Part shown: positions 57,397-64,000 of the stretch, one piece after another
Numbering within the stretch: the stretch's first letter is position 1
Layout of the letters: the number at the start of each line of letters is the position of its first letter
NCBI GenBank assembly: GCA_030622545.1
Contig: JAUXGA010000004.1
Location: 124,001 to 188,000 of the forward strand
DNA length: 64,000 nucleotides
Direction of reading: 5' to 3'
Source: a bacterium
GTDB taxonomy: Bacteria > Electryoneota > RPQS01 > DYHQ01
Program-made: the position numbers and the translations under genes
The notes under the pieces: generated by a model
Told to the model about the DNA's origin: nothing
The model's input: only the letters and a program-made list of their open reading frames with translations
The model's database searches: none

Positions 57397-58335
57397 GTGT
57401 CCCGATACGAAGCGTTGGACCTTTCAGGTGTGACCACCTATTCCGTCCAAAAACGCGCCAGCAAAGTGTCACGCAAAAACTTCGCCACACCGACAAAAGA
57501 ACATCTTTCATTCCGGGAGTTCTGGGAAGGATTGCCGAATTTTTTAGCGGCTGGAGAGTTGCACGAATTCGCAGAGCGAATGACATCCGCCAGAGGGAAA
57601 CAGCCGATTCTATGGATGACAGGCGCTCATGTTTTAAAAGTGGGGCTATCCCCTATTCTGATTCATCTGCTTAAGAACGGCTTTATATCGAGCCTTTCAT
57701 CGCACGGAGCCTTTGCGGTTCATGACATCGAAATCGCGCTTTTTGGGCAGACAAGCGAAGATGTTGCGGACACTCTGAAGGACGGGCGTTTCGGAATGGC
57801 GCGAGAAACCGGCGAATTTTTCACCCAGACGCTGCGAGAAAATTCCGCGAAAGAGGTTGGACTTGGTGAGGCGTTTGGAGAAGCACTAATTCGGAAGAAA
57901 GCTCCCTACGCAGAGGATTCACTTCTCGTGCAATGCTTGGAAGCCGGAATTCCCATGACGATTCACGTTGCTATCGGCACCGATATTTTCCACGAACATC
58001 CCGGAGTGGACGGCGCGACGCTGGGGCGTCTTTCCTACTATGACTTCCGAATATTTGCCAAACAGGTCGCCGGGCTCGGTAAAAATGGAGTCGTTCTCAA
58101 TGTCGGTTCTGCGGTAATCATGCCCGAGGTCTTCCTGAAAGCTCTGGCGGTTGCCCGCAATCTTAAGTTTCCCTGCCACGATTTTTATACGGCAAATTTC
58201 GACATGACGCCGCATTATCGTCCCTGTATGAACGTCGTGCAGCGACCGACCATGACCGGAGGAAAAGGCTACACCTTTATCGGTCATCACGAAATCATGA
58301 TCCCACTATTAGCCGCTGCATTGGAAACGGCCTAA
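57397..58335 (+). CDS. Deoxyhypusine-synthase-like Rossmann protein of unknown function
   Basis: A 312-aa soluble protein. The stretch TGAHVLKVGLSPILIHLLK, HGAFAVHDIEIALFGQTSEDV and GRFGMARETGEF looks like the NAD-binding core of the deoxyhypusine synthase fold. The catalytic lysine motif of that enzyme is not evident, and bacteria have no eIF5A substrate. Related uncharacterised proteins occur in other anaerobic Gram-negative bacteria, as far as I recall. The GTG start follows GGGAG. It ends the operon that begins with purD. Confidence 0.7.
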   Translation: MSRYEALDLSGVTTYSVQKRASKVSRKNFATPTKEHLSFREFWEGLPNFLAAGELHEFAERMTSARGKQPILWMTGAHVLKVGLSPILIHLLKNGFISSLSSHGAFAVHDIEIALFGQTSEDVADTLKDGRFGMARETGEFFTQTLRENSAKEVGLGEAFGEALIRKKAPYAEDSLLVQCLEAGIPMTIHVAIGTDIFHEHPGVDGATLGRLSYYDFRIFAKQVAGLGKNGVVLNVGSAVIMPEVFLKALAVARNLKFPCHDFYTANFDMTPHYRPCMNVVQRPTMTGGKGYTFIGHHEIMIPLLAAALETA

Positions 58336-58364
58336 TCAAATACGATATAGATCCTAACAGATGC

Positions 58365-58396
58365 AAAAAAGCGGATCCCTGTTGGGGATCCGCTTT
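58365..58396. terminator. Bidirectional terminator between convergent genes
   Basis: AAAGCGGATCCC (58368-58379) pairs exactly with GGGATCCGCTTT (58385-58396). On the minus strand six T follow, so it mainly serves the cold-shock gene; on the plus strand it follows the deoxyhypusine-synthase-like gene. Confidence 0.9.
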
Positions 58397-58423
58397 GTGC
58401 TGCGGGGAATTTTACAGCTAAAC

Positions 58424-58633
58424 TTATTCAGCAGCCGTTACATTTACCGCTTTCAAACCTTTCGGGCCTTTTGCAACCTCGAAATTGACTTTCTGCCCTT
58501 CCTGCAATCCGGCAGGGTCAGATAAATTGGCGAGATCATTACGATGCACGAAAATATCCGTTCCATTTTCGTCATCCGAAATAAAACCATAGCCCTTTGT
58601 TGCATCAAACCACTTTACAGTACCGATCGCCAT
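58424..58633 (-). CDS. Cold-shock protein (CspA family)
   Basis: A 69-aa single OB-fold nucleic-acid-binding protein. RNP1 is KGYGFI and RNP2 is DIFVH. It has the usual FDATKGYGF start after MAIGTVKW. The ATG at 58633 follows GGAGG by seven bases; a longer in-frame reading (to 58714) lies in the leader and is not real. The gene has its own promoter and a leader of about 170 bases, as is usual for cold-inducible csp mRNAs. Confidence 0.95.
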   Translation of the reverse strand: MAIGTVKWFDATKGYGFISDDENGTDIFVHRNDLANLSDPAGLQEGQKVNFEVAKGPKGLKAVNVTAAE

Positions 58634-58805
58634 TGCGAACCTCCAAAAAACTGCCTCATTCGCCGCTTCGCCCAATGAACCCACCGCCGATGAACCAGCG
58701 AACAAAGTGAACATATACGGACATCAAACTCGCAAGGAACCGGTTTCAAAAACGACACAAAAGCCGCACAAGCGGATACAACAGCGAACTTGACGACGGT
58801 GGTTA
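58634..58805 (-). promoter_or_regulatory. Long 5' leader of the cold-shock mRNA
   Basis: From the predicted start near 58805 to the ATG there are about 172 untranslated bases, with small hairpins (for example CCGC-TTGT-GCGG) and the repeated words GGTTCAT. Long structured leaders of csp mRNAs act as RNA thermosensors in E. coli; such a role here is inference. Confidence 0.55.
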
Positions 58806-58811
58806 TAGGGT

Positions 58812-58840
58812 AAAATAACACTAAAATAGTTAAAATGCAA
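58812..58840 (-). promoter_or_regulatory. Promoter of the cold-shock gene
   Basis: On the minus strand, TTGCAT (58835-58840) and TATTTT (58812-58817) with a 17-base spacer. Confidence 0.6.
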
Positions 58841-58927
58841 GAAAGAATTGACAGACTGAAGGTTTTTACTTTGTTGTTGGCAATAGGGATTATCGATGAA
58901 ATAACTCAGTATGATTGTGTATAATAA

Positions 58928-58953
58928 AGAGTTAGGTAACCCGCAATAACTCT
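58928..58953. terminator. Hairpin between lepB and the cold-shock gene
   Basis: AGAGTTA pairs with TAACTCT around a 12-base loop. Both sides are T-rich on the relevant strand, so it probably ends the amidase-to-lepB operon. The remaining A/T-rich bases of this 390-base gap show no gene. Confidence 0.5.
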
Positions 58954-59025
58954 CCTTTTTCATCAAAGAGAAAAGAGTCGTGAAATCGCGGCTCTCAACT
59001 TCAGAAAATGATTGTGCCTCGCGGG

Positions 59026-59796
59026 CTAACGAATAATCTGTACCATTCGCTCCCAGCGGATCTTTTCGTAAAATTTTCCCCAGGACACATATTTATTCCA
59101 CGAGAAATAAATGACAAGAGCCTTTCCCACGACCAAATCTTTGGGTAAAAAGCCCCAATAGCGACTGTCCGCGCTGTTGTCGCGGTTATCTCCCATCATA
59201 AAATATTGATCTTCGGGAATGGTAATCGGTCCGAAATTGTCATGATTCCACGGGCGTCCATACGGAGAAAAAATCCCGCGTTCGCCCACCCCCTTTTTCA
59301 ATATCCGTTTGCGAGTAAACTTGATAAAGTCGGCAAATTCAGACGGCTCTCCATCTACATAAAGAACTTTATTTCGTATTTCAACCGTCTGACCGCCGAC
59401 CGCTACGCAGCGCTTCACGTAATTCAAATCCGGCTTCTGGGGGAAACGAAAAACAACGACGTCTCCCGGTTCGGGATCGCTTAAAGACGGCAGCCGGGTC
59501 GAAGGAACATGAAATCCGATTTTCGTAAAGGGAACCCCAATCCAGTCTGGTGTACGAATGCCATAGATGAACTTGTTCACCAGCAGGAAATCGCCTACCA
59601 GCAAGGTATCTTCCATCGAACCGGTCGGGATGCGAAAAGCCTCCACTGTCGTGACCCGAATAAAGAAAACCATAATGGTCAACGTAATCAGGAATTCGAC
59701 CCATTCGCGGATGAGCCCTTTGGGCGGCTTCGATTTTTCTTTGGACGTTTTCTTTTTGTTCCATAGACGCGCAATGGTCTTGCTGATAGGTGCCAT
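59026..59796 (-). CDS. lepB: Signal peptidase I
   Basis: A 256-aa membrane serine protease that removes signal peptides. One N-terminal helix (about 33-52) is followed by the active-site Ser60 in PTGSMEDTL and Lys128 in YVKRCVAVGG. Box E is GDNRDNSADSRYWG. An N-terminal basic, lysine-rich cytoplasmic region (1-30) precedes the helix. It follows lepA by about 30 bases, the usual order. Confidence 0.95.
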   Translation of the reverse strand: MAPISKTIARLWNKKKTSKEKSKPPKGLIREWVEFLITLTIMVFFIRVTTVEAFRIPTGSMEDTLLVGDFLLVNKFIYGIRTPDWIGVPFTKIGFHVPSTRLPSLSDPEPGDVVVFRFPQKPDLNYVKRCVAVGGQTVEIRNKVLYVDGEPSEFADFIKFTRKRILKKGVGERGIFSPYGRPWNHDNFGPITIPEDQYFMMGDNRDNSADSRYWGFLPKDLVVGKALVIYFSWNKYVSWGKFYEKIRWERMVQIIR

Positions 59797-59827
59797 AATT
59801 CTCTTTAAAATCCTTTACAAAATTGAT

Positions 59828-61624
59828 TTAGTCCGCTTTAAGAATCGCCAAAAACGCTTCTTGCGGGATTTCCACATTCCCCACCTGCTTTAAACGCTTC
59901 TTCCCCGCTTTTTGTTTCTCCAGAAGCTTGCGCTTCCGTGTCACATCTCCGCCATAGCATTTGGCTGTAACATTCTTGCGGACAGCTTTAACGGTTGACC
60001 GGGCGATAATCCGCGAACCGAGGGCAGCTTGAATCGCCACATCGAAAAGCTGCCGCGGAATCAAAACCCTGAACTTATCGCAGACGCGCCGGCCCCAATC
60101 GTAGGCCTTATCCGAATGCACAATCATTGAGAGCGCGTCAACCACTTCACCATTCACCAATATGTCAAGACGTTCCATTTTCGAGACGCGGTGCTCCATC
60201 AGTTCATAGTCGAGGGAAGCATAGCCGCGAGAAAGGCTCTTCAATTTATCATAGAAATCGAAAATCACCTCGACCAAAGGAAGTTCGTACCTCAGATTTA
60301 CACGTCTGAAATCCACATACTCTGTCGTGATGTAAACCCCGCGACGCTCCCGGCAAATCTTCATAATCGCGCCGATGTATTCTTCAGGTGTGATAATCGA
60401 TGCTTGAATATAGGGTTCCTCGATAGATTCAATTGTACCGAGATCCGGCAATTTTGTCGGATTGTCAATCAGCAACTGGGATCCATCGGTAAGATTCACC
60501 CGATATTCGACACTCGGAACGGTGAAAACAAGATCAAGACCGTATTCGCGTTCGAGTCGCTCCTGTATCACCTCCAAATGTAAAAGACCTAGAAAACCGG
60601 CACGAAAACCGAAACCTAATGCAACGGATACTTCCGGTTCATAGAAAAGAGCCGAATCGTTCAGTCGGAGTTTTTCAAGGGAATCGCGCAGCAATTCATA
60701 ATCTTCATTCTTCGCCGGAAACAGCCCCGAGAAAACCATCGGTTTCATTTCCCGATAGCCCGGCAACGGCTCGATTCCCGAAGCGTCCGCCGCTGCAATC
60801 GTATCCCCGACTTTGAGGTCGCGAACTTCACGAAATCCCGTGATAATATAACCGACACTCCCGGCTTCGAGAGCATCCCTTTTTATCTGCTTCAAACGCA
60901 AAATACCCACTTCATCAATCTCGCGCGTTTGCTCGGTCGCTAAAAAACGCACCCCAAGCTTTTCTCGCGCGATTCCGTCAAAGACCCGCACATAGGCAAT
61001 CGCTCCCCTGTAATTGTCAAAAACAGAATCGAAAATAAGCGCCCGCAGTGGAGCATCCGGATTCCCTTTCGGAGGAGGAACCTGCTCAATGACGGCCGGC
61101 AGTACCGTTTCGACTCCCGTACCCTGCTTGGCGCTGACGCACAGAATCTCGTCTTCATCGACACCCAGGAGTTCACAGATCTCTTCTTTCACTTCGTCGA
61201 CTCGGGCAGCGGGAAGATCGATTTTATTTATGACCGGAATAATCGTCAGGTCGTTTTCTATCGCGAGATACAAGTTGGAAATCGTCTGCGCTTCAACTCC
61301 CTGTGTCGCGTCAACGATAAGAAGCGCTCCTTCGCAGGCTCGCAGCGAGCGCGATACTTCATAGGTAAAATCCACATGACCGGGAGTATCAATGAGATTA
61401 AGCAAGTACGTTTCCCCATCCGTATGCGTGTATTCCATCGTAATGGGGTGCATCTTGATGGTAATCCCTCGCTCCTGCTCGATGTCCATATCATCCAGAA
61501 CCTGCTTGCGCATCTGGCGAGGCGAGAGCGTATGGGTCAGCTCGAGCAGACGGTCCGCGAGAGTGGATTTCCCGTGGTCAATGTGAGCGATAATGCAAAA
61601 ATTTCTATAGTGGCGCAGCTCCAC
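59828..61624 (-). CDS. lepA: Elongation factor 4 (LepA)
   Basis: A 598-aa translational GTPase that back-translocates ribosomes. G1 is [10 protein letters not shown]3 is DTPGHVDF, and G4 is NKIDLP. The C-terminal LepA-specific domain is complete ([20 protein letters not shown]). Standard length. Confidence 0.97.
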   Translation of the reverse strand: MELRHYRNFCIIAHIDHGKSTLADRLLELTHTLSPRQMRKQVLDDMDIEQERGITIKMHPITMEYTHTDGETYLLNLIDTPGHVDFTYEVSRSLRACEGALLIVDATQGVEAQTISNLYLAIENDLTIIPVINKIDLPAARVDEVKEEICELLGVDEDEILCVSAKQGTGVETVLPAVIEQVPPPKGNPDAPLRALIFDSVFDNYRGAIAYVRVFDGIAREKLGVRFLATEQTREIDEVGILRLKQIKRDALEAGSVGYIITGFREVRDLKVGDTIAAADASGIEPLPGYREMKPMVFSGLFPAKNEDYELLRDSLEKLRLNDSALFYEPEVSVALGFGFRAGFLGLLHLEVIQERLEREYGLDLVFTVPSVEYRVNLTDGSQLLIDNPTKLPDLGTIESIEEPYIQASIITPEEYIGAIMKICRERRGVYITTEYVDFRRVNLRYELPLVEVIFDFYDKLKSLSRGYASLDYELMEHRVSKMERLDILVNGEVVDALSMIVHSDKAYDWGRRVCDKFRVLIPRQLFDVAIQAALGSRIIARSTVKAVRKNVTAKCYGGDVTRKRKLLEKQKAGKKRLKQVGNVEIPQEAFLAILKAD

Positions 61625-61630
61625 AATACC

Positions 61631-62359
61631 TCATGTCGTTGAATTCGGCGGCGAAATAATAACCGGTTCCTGAGGAATCACGATCCAGAGTATCAGATAA
61701 ATGAGAATTCCCGTCCCATAAAAGAGCAAGAGAAAAATCCAGAGAAGTCGAAATATCGTCGGATCAATATTGAAATAATCACCGAGACCGCCGCAGATAC
61801 CCGCAATTTTCTTGTTGCGAAGCGAACGGTGAAGTCTGCGCACGGTGCGCTTTTCGCCGCTTGTGGATTCTGAACTCGATTCTCCCTCAGATTTTTCGTC
61901 AGGAGCACTCGTAGTTTTGTCTTGCTCGGTTCTTCCGCTCAATCCAATGAACAGGAGCGCAATTCCTACAATAATTAAAACTACCGGAAGCAGAAACCGC
62001 AGCGGCATCAACGGGAAATGCCCCGACCAATGCCAAAGCCCCGGGAAACCACATCCCCACGGTATTGCCATAAACAGAACCAGAATAAGTCCCGCTCCAA
62101 CAAGAACGATGCCCAATCCCGTTTTTGTACCGGTGTCGGAAAATCCTGTCTCAGCTCCTGTTCCAAGCGGTGCAGGCATAATGATCCATGCCAAAATGTA
62201 CAGAATCACACCGCCGAATCCGAGAGACAGAATTGCCAGTGCAATTAAGATGATGCGCACGATGGTGGGATCGATATCGAAATATTCCGCCAAACCTCCA
62301 CATACACCTCCGAGTACGCGCGAGGTCGCAGAACGTCTAAGTTGTCGAGGGGTTGCCAT
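61631..62359 (-). CDS. PspC-domain membrane protein with two PspC copies
   Basis: A 242-aa protein with a PspC domain at each end: first LGGVCGGLAEYFDIDPTIVR (about 15-34) and last IAGICGGLGDYFNIDPTIFR (about 187-206), each followed by one or two helices. Three or four hydrophobic helices and a Ser/Glu-rich linker lie between them. PspC domains take part in membrane-stress (phage-shock) responses. I take the ATG at 62359, 10 bases after GGAGG, inside the end of greA; earlier in-frame codons have no ribosome site. Confidence 0.88.
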   Translation of the reverse strand: MATPRQLRRSATSRVLGGVCGGLAEYFDIDPTIVRIILIALAILSLGFGGVILYILAWIIMPAPLGTGAETGFSDTGTKTGLGIVLVGAGLILVLFMAIPWGCGFPGLWHWSGHFPLMPLRFLLPVVLIIVGIALLFIGLSGRTEQDKTTSAPDEKSEGESSSESTSGEKRTVRRLHRSLRNKKIAGICGGLGDYFNIDPTIFRLLWIFLLLFYGTGILIYLILWIVIPQEPVIISPPNSTT

Positions 62360-62852
62360 TATCAGATCCTCCTGTAGTTCCCGGCGGCAGGATTTCAAGG
62401 ATTGTCCATTCGACTTTCCCTGCAGGAATTTGAATCGTTACTCTGTCGCCGGCTTTTTTCCCGATCAGCCCTCGCCCTACCGGTGATTGCACGGAAATCT
62501 TTCCGATAGTCGGATCCGCTTCTTCCTGTGCGACGAGGGTATATTGCCGCTGTTGATTTTTTGAATGGTCTTGAATTCGAACCGTTGTCAAAATACGAAC
62601 CTGATCCGTGTCGATTGAATTTTCATCGACAAGATGTACATGAAAAAGCGTTTGCTCAAGTTGATAAATCTTGGCATGAATCCGAGTCAGTTCTTCTCGC
62701 GCCGCATGGTATTCGGCATTCTCCGAGAGGTCACCGTGTTCTCGAGCTGCAGCAACCTGCTTCAACATCTCGGGCAATCGCTTTGTTTTCCATAATCTAA
62801 GCTCTTCTTCTATCTTTTGCAATCCATCCCGTGTCAGATATACTTTCTGCAA
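62337..62852 (-). CDS. greA: Transcript cleavage factor GreA
   Basis: A 171-aa factor that rescues backtracked RNA polymerase. The N-terminal coiled coil has EHGDLSENAEYHAAREE with the two acidic tip residues (D and E of GDLSENAEY). The C-terminal FKBP-like domain has SPVGRGLIGKKAGD. The C-terminal tail is slightly longer and serine/asparagine-rich. It starts four bases after the amidase stop codon. Confidence 0.95.
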   Translation of the reverse strand: MQKVYLTRDGLQKIEEELRLWKTKRLPEMLKQVAAAREHGDLSENAEYHAAREELTRIHAKIYQLEQTLFHVHLVDENSIDTDQVRILTTVRIQDHSKNQQRQYTLVAQEEADPTIGKISVQSPVGRGLIGKKAGDRVTIQIPAGKVEWTILEILPPGTTGGSDNGNPSTT

Positions 62853-62856
62853 ACAG

Positions 62857-64000
62857 CTACCTCATCCGAAAATAATCTTGAATTCCTCTGGCAAGCCCCT
62901 TTGCCACCCTCTTTAAAAATCTTACATCTCGAAGTAGCTTCTCTTCATCAGGATACATCGTGTACGCCACTTCAACTAACACCGACGGGAAATCCGACGG
63001 CCTGACCAAAGCGAGATCATCATAAAAAATTCCGTCATCACGAAGCTTCGTGGCGTGCAGAAGCCTGCGATGAACCGTCTCCGCCGCCCGTCGGCTTCCG
63101 GGATGGTAATAATAGGTTCCGCTGCCGTGCCGGAGAAAAGGATTCTCACCATCCGGGAGCGCGTTCGAGTGCAGACTGATAAGAAAATCCGCATGATGTT
63201 CGCGTGCGAAATCCACACGCTCGTAGATTCCGACGTACTCGTCATCCTCCCTCGTCAGAAAAACATTCGCTCCACGCTTTTCAAGCTCCCGCGCCAGCAA
63301 CTTCCCCAAAGTTAGCACAACGTCTTTTTCCAGTGTACGCAGCGGCCCCACAGAACCTTTCGCCGCGCCTCCATGTCCCGGATCCACGACGATAGTTTTA
63401 TCGCGTAAAGAACCCTGACGACCCGCGGACTGATGGCGAATCGTAATTACCGCCGCCGAATAATCCGGCGCATATCGCACACGGTATCCCTGCTCGATAG
63501 GTGTCGTGCAGCGAATCGTGACGTCCACACGTCCTTCACCGCTCGGCTGCCACTGCGCGAGATTCACTCCGCCTTCCCAAGGCTCGAAGGTAATCTTGTT
63601 GATGTCGGATACGGAATGATAGAAAGAAACCGTCAATTCCCGTAAATCCGACGAAAGCCGCGTGCGAAAAAGACAGGGGCGGCTCAGCGGCACCGTCATC
63701 GTGCTTTGCTGCAGGTGAGACGAAACGGTTACGTCACTAAGAATCGAATAATCCAAGCAGCCCGTGCTGTCCACTTCGACGAAACGGTTCTCAATATAAG
63801 TTGTTTCCCCACCGCCGAGATCTATGACAAAAAACTTTCCTTTTGAATCTCCCGCAGGGAGATTTGTTCCCAGGGGCGGAAAAAATTCATAAGTTCCCCC
63901 TGGCGCTGTCCTCGTGACCGCGTGTTCTGCGGTTACCTTCAAATTTATCGGAAAGTTATCCGTTTCAACCGCTGTCGTGTCAGACTCCGCCGCCTCCGCC
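62857..64000 (-). CDS. N-acetylmuramoyl-L-alanine amidase, cut by window end
   Basis: The frame stays open to the window edge, so the N-terminus and start codon are not visible; 381 codons can be read. An SH3-like or AMIN-like region (to about 170 of the visible part) is followed by an Amidase_3 domain: VDPGHGG (zinc His), EKDVVLTLG, SLHSNALP (zinc His) and VEVAYT with the catalytic Glu. It would cleave the stem peptide from MurNAc in the periplasm. First visible gene of the operon with greA, PspC, lepA and lepB. Confidence 0.92.
   Translation of the reverse strand, partial: AEAAESDTTAVETDNFPINLKVTAEHAVTRTAPGGTYEFFPPLGTNLPAGDSKGKFFVIDLGGGETTYIENRFVEVDSTGCLDYSILSDVTVSSHLQQSTMTVPLSRPCLFRTRLSSDLRELTVSFYHSVSDINKITFEPWEGGVNLAQWQPSGEGRVDVTIRCTTPIEQGYRVRYAPDYSAAVITIRHQSAGRQGSLRDKTIVVDPGHGGAAKGSVGPLRTLEKDVVLTLGKLLARELEKRGANVFLTREDDEYVGIYERVDFAREHHADFLISLHSNALPDGENPFLRHGSGTYYYHPGSRRAAETVHRRLLHATKLRDDGIFYDDLALVRPSDFPSVLVEVAYTMYPDEEKLLRDVRFLKRVAKGLARGIQDYFRMR

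Overview
The window looks like chromosomal DNA (roughly half G+C by eye) from an uncultured, anaerobic, Gram-negative bacterium. Lipopolysaccharide genes (Kdo transferase, heptosyltransferase, LptE), several lipobox signals and an OmpA-type domain indicate an outer membrane. Ferredoxin-dependent 2-oxoacid oxidation tied to NuoE/F/G-like subunits indicates anaerobic energy metabolism. A lineage near the FCB assemblage (KSB1/Zixibacteria/Marinimicrobia-like) would fit the gene families and the SurA/PpiD-like protein, but this is a guess. I see no phage, insertion-sequence transposase or CRISPR array. Most genes are tightly packed and many overlap by a few bases.

Layout. 1-8356 (minus strand): smpB, tyrS, a polyprenyl synthetase, an ApbE-like lipoprotein, heptosyltransferase, waaA and two ECF-type ATPases, then a terminator, tRNA-Pro and a truncated lipoprotein gene. 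tRNA-Leu starts on the plus strand at 8455. 8594-15751 (minus): an operon with its own promoter and terminator. It encodes a MinD/CobQ-like ATPase, a four-subunit 2-oxoacid:ferredoxin oxidoreductase, NuoE-, NuoF- and NuoG/HoxU-like subunits and a HycB-like polyferredoxin. 15788-24816 (minus): larA, ligA, efp, a two-helix OmpA-domain protein, accB, accC, gcvH and an MFS/POT-like transporter.

25007-30151 (plus): a five-gene glycan or glycolipid island with three paralogous membrane GT2 enzymes, a flippase-like membrane protein and a NodB deacetylase. 30218-47860 (minus): an exopolysaccharide locus (Wzz, O-antigen-ligase-like protein, two GT4 enzymes, priming sugar transferase) runs into serS, aldolase, YbbR, tsaD, a VWA protein, a carboxyltransferase, an M16 peptidase, a receiver with a membrane tail and a lipoprotein. 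48019-49833: SurA/PpiD-like periplasmic chaperone. 50135-58335 (plus): uvrB, a repeat-filled gap, then purD, a sigma-54 activator, lptE, tsaC, a YwlE-type phosphatase, a DUF3108-like protein and a deoxyhypusine-synthase-like protein. 58424-64000 (minus): a cold-shock gene with a long leader, and an operon amidase-greA-PspC-lepA-lepB cut by the window end.

Notable points are the oxoacid oxidoreductase fused by synteny to a NADH/Fe-S electron module, the glycan island, probable leaderless promoters in front of several operons, palindromic repeats on both sides of uvrB, a probable CTG start codon, and an ECF ATPase and an ApbE homologue that lack key residues. All functions are read from motifs and family resemblance; no database search was run.
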